From: Rhynchopus euleeides
Taxonomy: Eukaryota; Euglenozoa; Diplonemea; Diplonemida; Diplonemidae
Direction of reading: 5' to 3'
NCBI GenBank assembly: GCA_963210315.1
Contig: OY723263.1
Coordinates: 1,736,001 to 1,800,000, forward strand
Length of the DNA: 64,000 nucleotides
A program made the position numbers and the translations under genes. Numbering within the stretch: position 1 is the stretch's first letter; every line of letters begins with the position of its first letter. Positions 9,472 to 19,671 of this stretch are shown here, piece by piece. The notes beneath the pieces were generated by a model, which saw only the letters and a program-made list of their open reading frames with translations, had not been told where the DNA came from and ran no database searches.

Positions 9472-10977
9472 ATGCCTGGGGAAAAGGAGCCGAAGGAGGC
9501 GCCCGCACCCACGCTGCCTGCGACGATTGCTGCGGGGGAGACGGTGCGGTTGTTGCACGGGGCCGGTGTTGAGGCTGGTGTGGAGGTCGACGGCAAGCAC
9601 ATCTCTATCGGGGAGCGCGCTGGGGCTAAGCGTAGTGCGAGCGGAGTGGAGCCTCGGTGGTGTCCGTGGGACGCAGCCAGGGAAGGCGCCTGTAAACACG
9701 GCGAGAGCTGTGCCTATGCCCATGTCGCCGGGGCACCAGAGGGGCTGCGCGAAACACTCACGCAGCTCGACAGCGCCCAGCTGATGCCGGAGCTGCGTAT
9801 CATTCTCGTTGATCCGCAGGACTCGCGCAACGTTGGTTCGGTTGCCCGCCTCTGCGCCAACTTCGGCATTGACGACGTGTGGGTGGTGTCGCAGCGCCAG
9901 CTCGCTTGGGAGGAGAAGCGCAACAAGCGCTGCAAGGTGGAGGGGGACGCCCACCCCATGCTGTCCACCGCCTTCTTCCGCTATGCGGAGATGCTGGCGA
10001 CGCCGGAGGGGCTGCCGCTCCTCAAGGGGTTCCACGTTGTCCCGGAGCTGCCCGAGGCGCTCGCCGGTATTGACAAGGCGATTGCCTTCACAGGCAAGCG
10101 CGGTGGGACGTTCCGCACCATGACAGTCGACGTGCCTGCGATCCCCTCGCTGCTGCAAGGCGGGGTGAACCGCGTGGCCCTCGTCTTCGGGAATGAGGCG
10201 ACCGGGCTGTCGTCGAATGACACCCTGCTGTGCAGCCATGTGTGCACGCTGCCCACCTCTGCGTATTGCACCTCGCTCAACCTCTCACACTCCGTCGGCG
10301 TTGTCGTGTCGCGGCTCTGGGAGCTGAAACACGGCACGGAGCCCCCTTCCCAGGGACACACGCTCCCGCCACACGTCCCGGCAGCCGACTCGGAGATCGC
10401 AGGGCTGTTCGAACACTGCAGGGAGAAGCTTGCTGGCAAGGGGTACCCCTGTTCGAAGTCCGACTGGGGTGGGGCGGCGCGCCGGAGAAATCGCTTTGCT
10501 TACCGGTGCCATAAGCACGTGACGTCGCTGCTGCATCTTGCCCAGGTATGCACGAGATGGGGGTGGGGCCTTTGTGCAGGCCTTCCCACTGCACATCGCA
10601 TCAACATGAGGCTCTCGTTGTGCTCTCCATGCATTTGAATTTCAGATTTCATAGATTGCTTAGGGGGGCCCTCGCTACCAGTCACAGCTCGTCACAGGTC
10701 GTCAGTCAGTGAGGGGAAATGGGCCGTGGCTCACTTGTTCTCACTATTTCACACCTGGTAGCGAGGGCCCCCTAGGGCTCTGTTAACCACCACCACACTC
10801 CTGCAGCGTGCCCAGGCTTCGAGCGATGAGCTGGACAGCATCAAAAAGCTGCTGCTGCTGGTGCAGACAAACGCAAGCGATATCAAAGAGTCAGACCTTG
10901 AAGACGGCCCTGCCCCGGAGGATGACGATATGGCAGGAGAAGAGGATGCATCAGCAGCAGCAGCAGCAGCACACTGA
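9472..10977 (+). CDS. CCCH zinc finger plus SpoU/TrmH-type RNA methyltransferase
   Basis: The CDS is joined from 9472-10545 and 10807-10977 (phase 0 intron, GTATGC to CTGCAG), giving 414 residues. An N-terminal CCCH finger has ligands C64, C74, C80, H84 (C-x9-C-x5-C-x3-H), a type that usually binds RNA. From about residue 108 the SpoU (SPOUT) methyltransferase domain begins with LVDPQDSRNVGSVARLC. The family's SAM-binding trefoil-knot motifs follow: VFGNEATGLSS (about 233-243) and PTSAYCTSLNLSHSVGVV (about 262-280). The enzyme should transfer a methyl from SAM to a ribose 2'-OH of tRNA or rRNA; the exact target cannot be read. Exon 2 adds a Lys/Leu-rich helix, an acidic stretch and a short poly-Ala tail. 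The polypyrimidine-AG just before the ATG (9445-9460) could be a trans-splice or 5'-UTR acceptor. Confidence 0.88.
10546..10806 (+). other. Intron of the SpoU methyltransferase gene
   Basis: This 261-nt intron starts GTATGC and ends CTGCAG. Removing it joins 358 upstream codons in frame to 56 more and a stop. It is the longest intron supported in the window and carries the inverted repeat listed separately. Confidence 0.85.
10664..10772. repeat. Inverted repeat inside an intron
   Basis: The arms 10664-10681 (GGGGCCCTCGCTACCAG end) and 10755-10772 (CTGGTAGCGAGGGCCCCC) are 18-bp perfect reverse complements about 73 nt apart. They could form a stem-loop in the pre-mRNA or be the terminal repeats of a tiny fold-back element. 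No clear target duplication was seen. Confidence 0.75.
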
Positions 10978-11833
10978 AGCCTCTATACGCCACCACCAGT
11001 AGCAGGGCGGCACCTGGCCTGACCACCCTTTGCAGGGGAGTCGGGCAGCAGGGCCACCCCCTGGTGCCAAGTATCGTCATTGCCGCCCTTCCCCCGCCAC
11101 TCCCGCCCCACAGGAGGTGTGGCGTGGATCTGAGCCTTGCCCTTATCGCGCTCTCTTCTTTTCCTCCCCCAGCAAAATTTTCTCGCAGTGAAGGAGCTGC
11201 CTCGACTGACTGTATCTTACTCGATTATGCGCCCCGTGCGTTATACTTTTTGCGACTGACCGCATCGCTTTTCTCCCTTCGATGTGGAATTTTGTTGTGT
11301 GGCTATCATGAAACTCAGGCAGAAAGGCTGGTAGTGCGCTGTGCGGATTGGGTTTATCACGCCGTAGAGAAAGCAGTGCGTTGGGTGGAGGGAGGGGGAG
11401 GGGTGGTGGTGGTGGTGGGGGACATGGCGAGTGCATTGCGCGGCACTGCGCGGTGTGCCGGGAGGCCGGCCCTGCTGCGCCCCTGAAAAAGACCCCCCCT
11501 TTCCCAAGCCGTGTCATGGATCCCTCCACCCACCCACACACACACATTCTAATCTCCTGACAGATGCCGGCATCTGGAGGCTGGATAACACTGTCAGCTT
11601 TGATACAACAGCTGCACGCTCTCCCGCACATGCGTGTGTTCAGCCACCGCAAGTACAACCACCCGTGGACCCGCAATAAATATCGAACACCTCGCCCACC
11701 CCGACAGGACACACATCAGAAGGTCCACACCGAAACCCCCTCCCCCTCCTGCGCCAGGGGGCCAGGGAGGGAGGTGGGGTGGGTGGGTGGGGCTCGTGGT
11801 GCAGCCTCCACCGGCTAGCCTGAACCTGGCCTG
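10978..11833. other. Intergenic, no gene seen
   Basis: About 0.86 kb between the methyltransferase stop and the RUN-protein start. No convincing frame is present. It has G-rich tracts near 11385-11425, CA/CCCA repeats near 11525-11545 and pyrimidine-AG acceptor-like sites near 11700-11760 ahead of the next ATG. Confidence 0.55.
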
Positions 11834-14539
11834 ATGGAGGATGCCGATGCGCTTGTCGATGCCCTGGAGGGGGCAATCGAGGAGATCGCCTTAGATGAGG
11901 CCGGGGTGATCACCGCTGGGCAGCGCGCCGCGCCGTATCTGCTGCAGGCGGTGGAGCGGTGCCTGATGCACGGCCTCTCCAGCAGGAGCACGTGGTGGAC
12001 CTGCTTTACCCAGGTCCTGGACACCCCTCTGCCAGATGGGGGCATCGACACTGCGCAGGCAGAAAGCTTCAGGGTTGCACAGGAGTGCCGCACTGCCTGC
12101 GCCAGAGGAAGCTTCACCTTCAACCGCCCCACACCCCTGCAGCAGAGCCGCGCGTGGCTTCTCCTTATGCTAAACAACGTTGCGCATTTCATCCCCTTCC
12201 TCGAGTTTGCCGCAGCAATGCCGGATGTCATGCTGTCACACTACAACCCAGAGGCGCTCATCATCCACGACGCCTCCACTGGCAGCTGCGACGAATCCAG
12301 CGGGGGAGACTGCGCCGCCACTCCGGTATGGAGACGCTTTGCCTCGCTCCTCGCAGAGCTCGTCGCTGCCGAGGGTGTTGCCTTCGACACACAGCGCGAT
12401 GCGAGTCTCTTCGACGAGGTGCTGCCTGAGCTCAGCAGGACACAGCCTGTCTCCTACGTCATCGAGGAGAAGAAGCCAGGGGGGAGGAAGAGGTCAGGCG
12501 CGTCCGGCACATTGGATCTTGTCCCACCATCGAGGCCCAAGGGAGCGCGTGGTGCAGCTGGAGGCACCCCGCCTGCTGTTGCGCTGGGGGCTGGCGGTGG
12601 AGGTGGTGGTGTCGGGCCTGCGGAGCCCAGCAGCGGAGGGGTGGAGGTGGTGAGGCAGCGGCAGGGGTCCCAAGGGGATGACCCCAGCGGTGCGGCGTGC
12701 AGCCCGGCGAGCGGCGGGGGGAGGCGGAAGAAGAAGAAGGTGTTGGTCCGCAAGTCGAAGCGGAAGGGGGGTGCGGGGGTCGGGGAGGAGCCGCAGGGGC
12801 AGGACGACCCGCAGGGGCAGCAGCAGCAGCACGCCGACGAGGAGGCTGGGGAGCAGGACCACCGGGCAGGATCACCCGAGCCCGGGGCTCCCCCACCTGC
12901 TCCCGAAAGCACCACCCCTGCCTCCCCTCCGCAGCCCGCTACCGGCGATACCTCCCCGTCTGACCCGAGCCCCGGTTTGCCGGTGGAAGCCACACCCCAA
13001 GCCGAAGGGGGGGAATCCGCAGCAGCAGAAGAAGGAGAAGAAGAAGGCGAAAGGGCCCCAGCGGAGGCTTCTCCGAGGGTTACCACCACCTCTGCCACAA
13101 CCAGCAGCAGCAGCAGCAGCCCAGCCGTGGAGCCGGCGCCTTCGCCCCCTTCGCCCCGGAGAGAGTGTGGGTCGCAGACGCTGGAGCAGGGGCTTTACCT
13201 GCAGAGGCTTGCCGATCCCACAGAGGTGGCAGCTCTATGCGCCCGCGAGGCGGAGTATGCCGAGAGGTGCCACGCCCACACCCTCCGGGAGCGTGACGTG
13301 GCGGAAAGGGAGGAGACCCTGCAGATGCTGGCGGACCACAACAAAGACCTGGGGAATTCGCAGGGGGTCACCCCGGACAGCTCGCCGCAGGCGCGCGCCG
13401 CGGCGGTGCCGACGGGTGGGGGTGATGGTGGCGCAGAGGCTGAGGAGGTGCCTGGGGAGAGTCACCTGGTGCCCTCGGCTGCCAGGCTGAGCCCTTCGGG
13501 GACCCGGGTGGACCGGGCGAAGCTGAAGGAGCTGATCGGGGTTCTCCGCGGGCTGAAGGACAAGGCGGCCCGCGACCTGGAGAGCGGGGGCACCGTGCGG
13601 AGGGATGTGTTCCGGAGGATAAACGTCGCGATCCTCGCCGCCACCGCCCCGGCTTCCGCCGCGGGCGCGCTCCCCCTCCTCTCCCGCCGCCCGGCGGATG
13701 CCGCAGCCGCCCCTCCCGCCCCCTCCCTCCACACGGGGCACACCGATACCCCCTTGGCACCCTCTCCCAGCTCCGGATCTGCCAGCGGGTCAGGCGCTGC
13801 AGAGGCTTCTGCAGCCTCCTCCCCGGTGGTGGGCCCGGCTGGGATGATACTCGAGGAGCCCATCGAGGTGGCAGAGGGTCGGCAGCTCGCCATGCAGGGG
13901 TGGCGGTGCCCCGGGTGTGATGTGGATCTGAAGAGAAATGCGCCTATGGCGGTGATGACCCCCGGCAGCATCGGAAGCAAGCGTCTCCCCCGGAGGTGCC
14001 ATTATGACGGGAAGCTGTACTGCAGGAGGTGCCACGTCGGGAACGAGCTGCCCCTCCCCGCGAGGATTGTGGGGTGGTGGGATTTTAAGCCCCGCGGGGT
14101 GTCGGCTGCGTCCTTTGCGGAGCTGCAGAGGATGGAGGGGGAGCCGGTGCTGCACCTGGGGTCGCTGCACCCTGCGCTGTATAAGAAGGTGCCCCGCCTG
14201 GGGAAGAGCTTGGACCTGCGGAGGAAGCTTTCTTCAGCCCTGGTGTGCATCCGGAGGCATGACGCAGCCTTCCTGCAGACCGACGCGCATGAGTATCTCG
14301 CCATGTCGCCCCACGTCTATTCCATCCGGGACCTCACCCTGATCCACGGGAAGGATTTTGAAACCTTCTTCACCCTTCTGAACTCCCTCCAGGCGCGCCT
14401 GCTGCTGGCTGCGGCTCAGGCAGGCCCGTCCGTTGAATCCGAGGCCCGCAGCTTTCTGGAATCCACCCCAAAATCCCCGAAATCGGCTCCGAAAAAGCTG
14501 TGGGGTGTTCTGCCGGACTTCACCATCTTTGGAGACTGA
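11834..14539 (+). CDS. RUN domain plus Rubicon-homology zinc domain protein
   Basis: This single-exon gene codes 901 residues. Residues about 25-185 look like a RUN domain: helical, with Trp/Leu-rich blocks such as SRAWLLLMLNNVAHFIPFL around 105-123. RUN domains typically bind small GTPases of the Rab/Rap type. Residues ~205-660 are low complexity (Gly, Pro, Ser, Glu, Lys; basic patch KKKKVLVRKSKRK). The C-terminal ~220 residues match the Rubicon homology / DUF4206 type. They have cysteine pairs C692-x2-C695, C722-H723 and C730-x2-C733-H734, then WWDFKPRGVS and a long helical part. Family members (Rubicon, PLEKHM1, DEF8) act on late endosomes and autophagosomes, usually through Rab7. The combination makes an endolysosomal Rab effector the best guess. 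The start is the first in-frame ATG, 19 nt after the TGA at 11812-11814 region. Confidence 0.82.
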   Translation: MEDADALVDALEGAIEEIALDEAGVITAGQRAAPYLLQAVERCLMHGLSSRSTWWTCFTQVLDTPLPDGGIDTAQAESFRVAQECRTACARGSFTFNRPTPLQQSRAWLLLMLNNVAHFIPFLEFAAAMPDVMLSHYNPEALIIHDASTGSCDESSGGDCAATPVWRRFASLLAELVAAEGVAFDTQRDASLFDEVLPELSRTQPVSYVIEEKKPGGRKRSGASGTLDLVPPSRPKGARGAAGGTPPAVALGAGGGGGGVGPAEPSSGGVEVVRQRQGSQGDDPSGAACSPASGGGRRKKKKVLVRKSKRKGGAGVGEEPQGQDDPQGQQQQHADEEAGEQDHRAGSPEPGAPPPAPESTTPASPPQPATGDTSPSDPSPGLPVEATPQAEGGESAAAEEGEEEGERAPAEASPRVTTTSATTSSSSSSPAVEPAPSPPSPRRECGSQTLEQGLYLQRLADPTEVAALCAREAEYAERCHAHTLRERDVAEREETLQMLADHNKDLGNSQGVTPDSSPQARAAAVPTGGGDGGAEAEEVPGESHLVPSAARLSPSGTRVDRAKLKELIGVLRGLKDKAARDLESGGTVRRDVFRRINVAILAATAPASAAGALPLLSRRPADAAAAPPAPSLHTGHTDTPLAPSPSSGSASGSGAAEASAASSPVVGPAGMILEEPIEVAEGRQLAMQGWRCPGCDVDLKRNAPMAVMTPGSIGSKRLPRRCHYDGKLYCRRCHVGNELPLPARIVGWWDFKPRGVSAASFAELQRMEGEPVLHLGSLHPALYKKVPRLGKSLDLRRKLSSALVCIRRHDAAFLQTDAHEYLAMSPHVYSIRDLTLIHGKDFETFFTLLNSLQARLLLAAAQAGPSVESEARSFLESTPKSPKSAPKKLWGVLPDFTIFGD

Positions 14540-15694
14540 TGGCGGCACCATCAGCCGCCAGAGGCGAAGGGGGGGGGGGGTGAAGATGCCTGTTGTGCCT
14601 GGTGCTGTGGCCTCCCCAGAGGAGGTTGTGGTTGGGTTACGTTTTTTTGTGCGGGCGCAAGGTGTGCTGTGCGCAAGGGAGCGGGGGTTGGGTGGAGTGG
14701 GTGGTGTGTGTATATGTGAGATACAAGGTGCGGAGTGGGGTGGATCTCCGGGAGGGGGTATGGAGTGCTCAGTTTTGTTCATGGCTCTGCTGCTGTGTGT
14801 GTCAGTGCTCTCGACACTACTACAAAAGCTAATGATACGCAGTGTGCCTGTGTCTGTGTATGTGTGGTATGCTGCCTGGCAGCAAATTTGTCACACATCC
14901 CGGTTTGTAAAAAATGGTGGTGCCGTTTTGTTTGTGTGTTCGAACAAGCTAAGGGCGTTTGCTTTGCCACACCTTTGCTGCCATCGCCACCACCCCGACA
15001 GCGAGGCGCACCCCACCCCACCCCCACGTCTTGTGTGAAACCGGCAATCGTGCCGCACCACATCTCGAGACTTGTGAGTATAACACGTGTGTCTGGGTCA
15101 TGGGGGCACATCCATCCCACCCCACACACCCCCCTTTGAACGGTGTATTTTCAAGAGTTTCCCTTCTGAGCACAATAATCCTCAAAAAAACACGCCCCCC
15201 CCTCCCCTCGTCCTATTCTCTGTGCGCATATCCTGAAAACCTCCGTCTCCCACCCCCTCCCAGCAGCTTTTGTAGCAGAATGGAGTGCCTCCATTGGTTT
15301 GTCACGTTCCATCTCCAAATGCCAGCTTTTGCCAGCCTTCACCCGTGTGGTTATGAAATGTGGTGCTGTGTGTCTGTGTGTGGTATATCCGTGGCAGCAG
15401 GCCCCTTTTCTGTGCCTATTTTCCTTTGCGGTGAACTGACTCGGCACCCCGCCTGTCCCTCCCTAGACGAGGGGGTGCACAATGTCTCGAAAGACGCAGG
15501 AGGATACCGTGCCCCACACAGCCCTCCGCCCGCCCCTTCCCCTCCCGGTTTTTGTCCGATTCGCGGATTCCTTCCAGCCTTTCATTTTCGAAGCATTTTC
15601 TTTCCCTTGCGTGCTGCATGGGTGTGATGTTGCTGTTGCACAAACCTACTCTGTAATCTCCACAGGCACAGCATCCACCCCTATACACTATCCA
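14540..15694. other. Intergenic, no gene seen
   Basis: This holds a G run at 14571-14581, T/G-rich DNA and no convincing coding frame. The frame leading into the next gene is open from 15482, but that part is hydrophobic, unlike any enzyme N-terminus. It also contains an acceptor-like TCTCCACAG at 15658-15666, so I treat it as 5' untranslated. Confidence 0.55.
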
Positions 15695-16914
15695 ATGGGT
15701 CTGGACGCGGTGCTGCAAGGCAAGGGCGGGAATCTGGCGGATAACGAGAAGGAGTACCTCCAGAAGCAGAAGGCGAAGGAGCTTGTCGATGATTTGCTGA
15801 ACGCTGCCCTGCAGGAGAATGCGCAAGATCTCCCCGACTTCTGCAGGCGGAAGCTGGCCGAGAAGATCAAGGCGGATCTGAAGTTCAAGGCGGTGATCTT
15901 CGATCTGGATGGCTGCATCACCAAGACCGCAGCGGTTCACTCCCGCGCCTGGAAAGCCATGTTCGACTCTTTCCTCAAGACCGAGGCGCCTGGGGCACCG
16001 CTTCCGGAATTCACCCCATCTGATTACCTGAAGTATGTTGACGGGCGCCCCAGGTACGAAGGGGTTCAGAACTTCCTGAAGAGCCGCAACATTGACCTGC
16101 CCATGGGAGACCCGAGCGACGAGCCGGGGGCAAAGACCCTGACGTGCTGCTCGCTGGGGAACCGCAAAAACGACTTCTTCATGGAGGTGCTCAACAACGA
16201 GGGTGTCGAGGTGTACCCCTCCTCTGTGCGCATCATCCAGTCCTGCAGGGATTTGGGCATCCGCCTTGGAGTTGCGTCCTCCTCGAAGAACGCCGCCAAG
16301 GTGTTGGACACGGCGGGGCTCAGCCCGCTGATCGAGGAGCGTGTCGACGGGGTTGTATCCGCGGATATCGGGCTCAAGGGCAAGCCTGCAGGCGACATCT
16401 TCGTGACTTGCTGCGAGCGCCTCGGCTGCAAGCCCAGCGAGGCGATTGTCGTGGAGGACGCAACGTCCGGTGTCGAGGCGGGGCGCAACGGCAAGGTGTG
16501 TACCCCACTCCCTTTGTGTGCCATCGCGTGGGTCTGCCCTGCTGGTGTTATATTGCAATTCCTATTGCAATATTCAACATGCCCCGCACACACACCTCCA
16601 AATGCAGTTCCGCCTTGTGATCGGGTTGGCTCGGGAGGACAACCAGGAGGAGCTGAAGAAGTTTGGGTATGCCTGAGAGGGCTGCAAGAGGGGTACTGCC
16701 GTGTCGAGGAGAGGATGCCTCGCTGTATCCCGTCTGCCCGATGGTGTTGAAGCACTGCTGTTTGTGGTGTGGGCATCACGCGCGTGTTTGTTTTTGCATG
16801 TTTTCGCACTCAACCACACACATCTGCCACAGGGCGCACGTCGTTGTCGATGACTTCCATGACGCGACGCTCACCACCATCAACGAGTGGTTCCAGGCGC
16901 AGCCGGAGCCGTAA
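15695..16914 (+). CDS. HAD-superfamily sugar phosphatase / beta-phosphoglucomutase-like
   Basis: The CDS is joined from 15695-16495, 16608-16666 and 16833-16914, giving 313 residues. Introns are GTGTGT...CAG (112 nt, phase 0) and GTATGC...CAG (166 nt, phase 2). After a helical N-terminus the HAD motifs appear in order. Motif I is FDLDGC with D70/D72 (nucleophile and acid/base). Motif II is ASSSKN around 195-199, motif III is K230 in KGKPAGD, and motif IV is VVED with E254/D255. The cap region (about 80-185) and the ending FRLVIGL...GAHVVVDDF match beta-phosphoglucomutase-type subfamily I enzymes. These interconvert hexose 1- and 6-phosphates or dephosphorylate them. The substrate cannot be read. 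I place the start at the ATG of MGLDAVLQGK because upstream in-frame sequence looks untranslated. Splicing is supported by uninterrupted family similarity across both junctions. Confidence 0.88.
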
Positions 16915-17352
16915 CAATATTTCTAACCCTGCTGCCCAACGGCGGCACTACACACGATATTTCTGATATTTCTAACGTAGGCCCACACCCAGGTGGGCTT
17001 GCTCCCGGCTACACGGATGCCAACACACGGTGCACTGCATGCAGAGGCTTGCGGCACATAGTGGCAACACGCGCAACACCCTTGTGCCCTTGACCGGATA
17101 TCCGGCTTTTTCCCGACTTTACTTCCGTAGTCGATGCGCATATTCACACACCCTTTCTGTCTCTCAATTCTCTAGTCGTTTTTTTTGTTTGCCACCAAGC
17201 AGTGATTTTCCTCTCCGCTGAAAATCTCAAAAATGCCGGCGAAAAAAAATTTTCCCACTCGGAAAAATTTTTCTCGGGCGCGCTTCGCGCGCCCGAGACT
17301 ACGCGGAGATGGCCAGTCGCATACGCCCAAGGACTCGAGACAGGCACACGCG

Positions 17353-17414
17353 ACAGGGGGGGTCTGGGGGGCGGAGCCCCCCAGACCCGCCGGAGGCCAC
17401 GGTAGTGAACATCC
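17353..17414 (+). repeat. GC hairpin repeat, copy 1
   Basis: One of seven dispersed ~60-bp copies. The core CTGGGGGGC-GGA-GCCCCCCAG folds into a 9-bp stem. It is followed by CCGGAGGCCACGGTAGTGAA and CATC. The flank here has GACCCG where most others have CCG. Confidence 0.9.
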
Positions 17415-17486
17415 GTCCCGTCGAGGCTACAGATTTTGGGCGTTTTCGCATTCCTGGGGTTGATGTACGGCTTGTGGGCCTGGGTT

Positions 17487-17550
17487 CCACAAGGGGGGTC
17501 TGGGGGGCGGAGCCCCGCAGCCGCCGGAGGCCACGGTAGTGAACATCTGT
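17487..17550 (+). repeat. GC hairpin repeat, copy 2
   Basis: Same family as the copy 130 bp upstream. The 3' arm has one change (GCCCCGCAG), then CCGCCGGAGGCCACGGTAGT and GAACATCTGTT. Confidence 0.9.
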
Positions 17551-17700
17551 TCTTGCCAGCCACCCTCTGCAGGTCTTGTCCTGCCAATCTGTAACTGCTT
17601 GGTGGGGCTCACAGAGCAGGCCCTCCCATTTTTTTCCTGGGCCTGATGTTTTTTCCTCCAGGACCTCTCCCCAGACCCCCTGAAAAATTCCCACCAAAAA

Positions 17701-17785
17701 CCCCCGTGGCGAAAAAACTTTTTTCGCCGGACGATTTTTCCAGAGATTTTTTTTTTTGCGAAATTTTTTTTTTTCGCCACGGGGG
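17701..17785. repeat. A/T-rich hairpin with GC clamp
   Basis: CCCCCGTGGCGAAAAA at 17701-17716 pairs with TTTTTCGCCACGGGGG at 17770-17785. The loop holds further T runs and a second short inverted match (CGAAAAAACTTTTTTCG). It could be a fold-back remnant. Confidence 0.75.
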
Positions 17786-18417
17786 AAAATCACTGCCACC
17801 AAGGGGGTTGGTCGTTGACGACGCACCACAAAAAGTGCCCTCCTTCTCTGTGCCGTGGTGGTGTGTCCTAATGAGAGGGCGCTCTACCTCTATCCGCACG
17901 TGCAGTCCACAGGCTAGTTCTATTTCTTTTTCGCGTGTGTCTGGCACACGGTGTGAGGGCCAGGCCAGGCCAGGATCCCTCATAGCAATGGGTGGGCACG
18001 CACACACATGTAGAGTATGGGGAGTCTTGGGTTGGGGTGTGGGTGTCTGTGTGTGCCTGAATGGCAGCAACCGCAACGATGTAGTTTATGTGTCACCAAC
18101 CTCCCCGGGGTTGCCTCCATTTACCGCCAACGAAAATGGAGGGCACGAATAAGGGGTAGTTGCCCCGATTGCCGGGACAGCATCCCGGCGACAAGGCCTT
18201 TTTTTTTCCGCTTTGCAAAATGGTCCGGCATCTGAGTGAAGAGAACGAGGGAAGGTCGGCACATACACCCCTCTGTACCTCTCTCGACCTTACTGCCACT
18301 CTTCCCCCCTTCCTCTACGCTGCCTTGCTCCGAGACCTTCACACTGCACATAGCCCATCCTATACTTCCCCACGACAGAACGCTGCCTCACGAGCAGTCG
18401 TCGAGGACGCTGCTGAA

Positions 18418-19671
18418 ATGATGCGTTTCGTGGCGCTGTTGTCGTGCGCCGTTGCCTCGGCATGTGCGGGGAAGGTGGTGGTGAGTGACATTACCGTGGG
18501 GGAGCACAAGGGAAAGCTTACCAAGGCGTCCTTCACCGAGAGGTCCTCCATCCCGGTTTCGGCAGTGGTGCTGGAGGGCGACAAGCCGGTGAGTGAGATC
18601 GAGATGGCAGCAGTGCGCTTCACACACCAGAGCTCGCAGCAGCAGGTGTGGTTCCCGCTGTCTGCAGGCGAGGGCAACACGTGGTCGACTGCCATCGACA
18701 TGGTGCGGCATGCCGAGGAGTCGTTCTTCTTCAAGGACGGTGAGTACGCGGTTGCTGTGGTCATCTCCGACCCGCGGTTCACCAACCAGGTGGAGACCGA
18801 GCTGGGTGTGGCTGACATGCGCCTTGTGCCCACCCCCCTCTTCCGCCAGAAGCTTGAGTTCGGCGAGGAGAAGGACTGGGTCCGCCGGAAGCCCCAGTCG
18901 TCCGAAATCCGCCCCGCGGAGTCGAAGGCGTCGGCACTGGTATGCATTGGTAGTCTTTCTTACGCCACGGGGCGTTTGGGGGGTGTGGGGCCTGCAAGCT
19001 GCATTTGCGCGGGGATTACTTTTTATCCCTACTTGCCTGTGTCCCTGAGTGCCAGTGCCAACCCCCTACCACACCTGCAGGCGAGCACTGCGTTCTGCGC
19101 TGCCCTCGGCGTGCCCGTGCTGGCCCTCTTCGCCCTGCTGTTCAACGCAGGCGTGAACTTCAGCGGCCTCTTCGAAAACAAGCTGGTATGTTCACCCCCT
19201 TGCCGAGACATCTCCATCCTGTGACCTCATCGCTGGCCGCCTGTGCCTTCACGTACCTCAGATGCGGCCATTCGACTTGGATCGTTTCTCGGTGCCATTC
19301 GACACCCTCAGAGATGCACTATCTTGAGATAAACTACTGCTATTGTTTGCACACACACATCCCCCCACAGACCTTCCTGCGCTCGGTGATCTTCCACGGT
19401 TGCATCTGCGCGATCTGCTCCTTCATCTTCATGTACTGGGTGAGCGTCCCGCTTTTCCACACCCTCGTGTATGCACTTCAGCTGCGCAGCACCTGCCCCT
19501 TCATGCAGAACCTCATCCAGTTTGTATCCTGCTGTGTAGCATCATCACTGTGTCGGCCTATTCCATCCACCCTCCCACCCTCACAGGCTTGTCGGCGGCA
19601 CCGGCGCTGCCGCCTTCGTGTTCCGGCCCAAGCCGGCTGCACCCACAGCCTCTAAGGAGAAGGAAGATTAG
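18418..19671 (+). CDS. Ribophorin II / Swp1-like oligosaccharyltransferase subunit
   Basis: The CDS is joined from 18418-18939, 19081-19185, 19371-19468 and 19587-19671, giving 269 residues. Introns are 141, 185 and 118 nt, starting GTATGC, GTATGT, GTATGC and all ending CAG; phases are 0, 0 and 2. A signal peptide (MMRFVALLSCAVASACAG) is followed by a beta-rich lumenal part and then the hydrophobic end typical of the ribophorin II/Swp1 family. This has three likely helices: one in exon 2 (FCAALGVPVLALFALLF), one in exon 3 (FHGCICAICSFIFMYW, aligning with the family's FHG...YW) and one across the last junction. It should sit in the ER membrane as part of the complex that N-glycosylates nascent proteins. 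The length is close to yeast Swp1 and far shorter than animal ribophorin II. The start could be either of two adjacent ATGs (18418 or 18421). Confidence 0.85.

Larger units (their letters stand above)
16915..18417. other. Intergenic with hairpins and dispersed repeats
   Basis: No gene is seen. It contains two copies of the GC hairpin repeat, a GC palindrome at 17272-17296 (CTCGGGCGCGC / GCGCGCCCGAG) and a long A/T-rich hairpin at 17701-17785. It then has pyrimidine-rich DNA leading to the next gene, with an acceptor-like CCACGACAG at 18370-18378. Confidence 0.6.

Noticed and set aside
15416-16558. 380-codon minus-strand frame
   Set aside because: Antisense to the HAD-enzyme exons. The sense strand has clear HAD motifs and splice sites.
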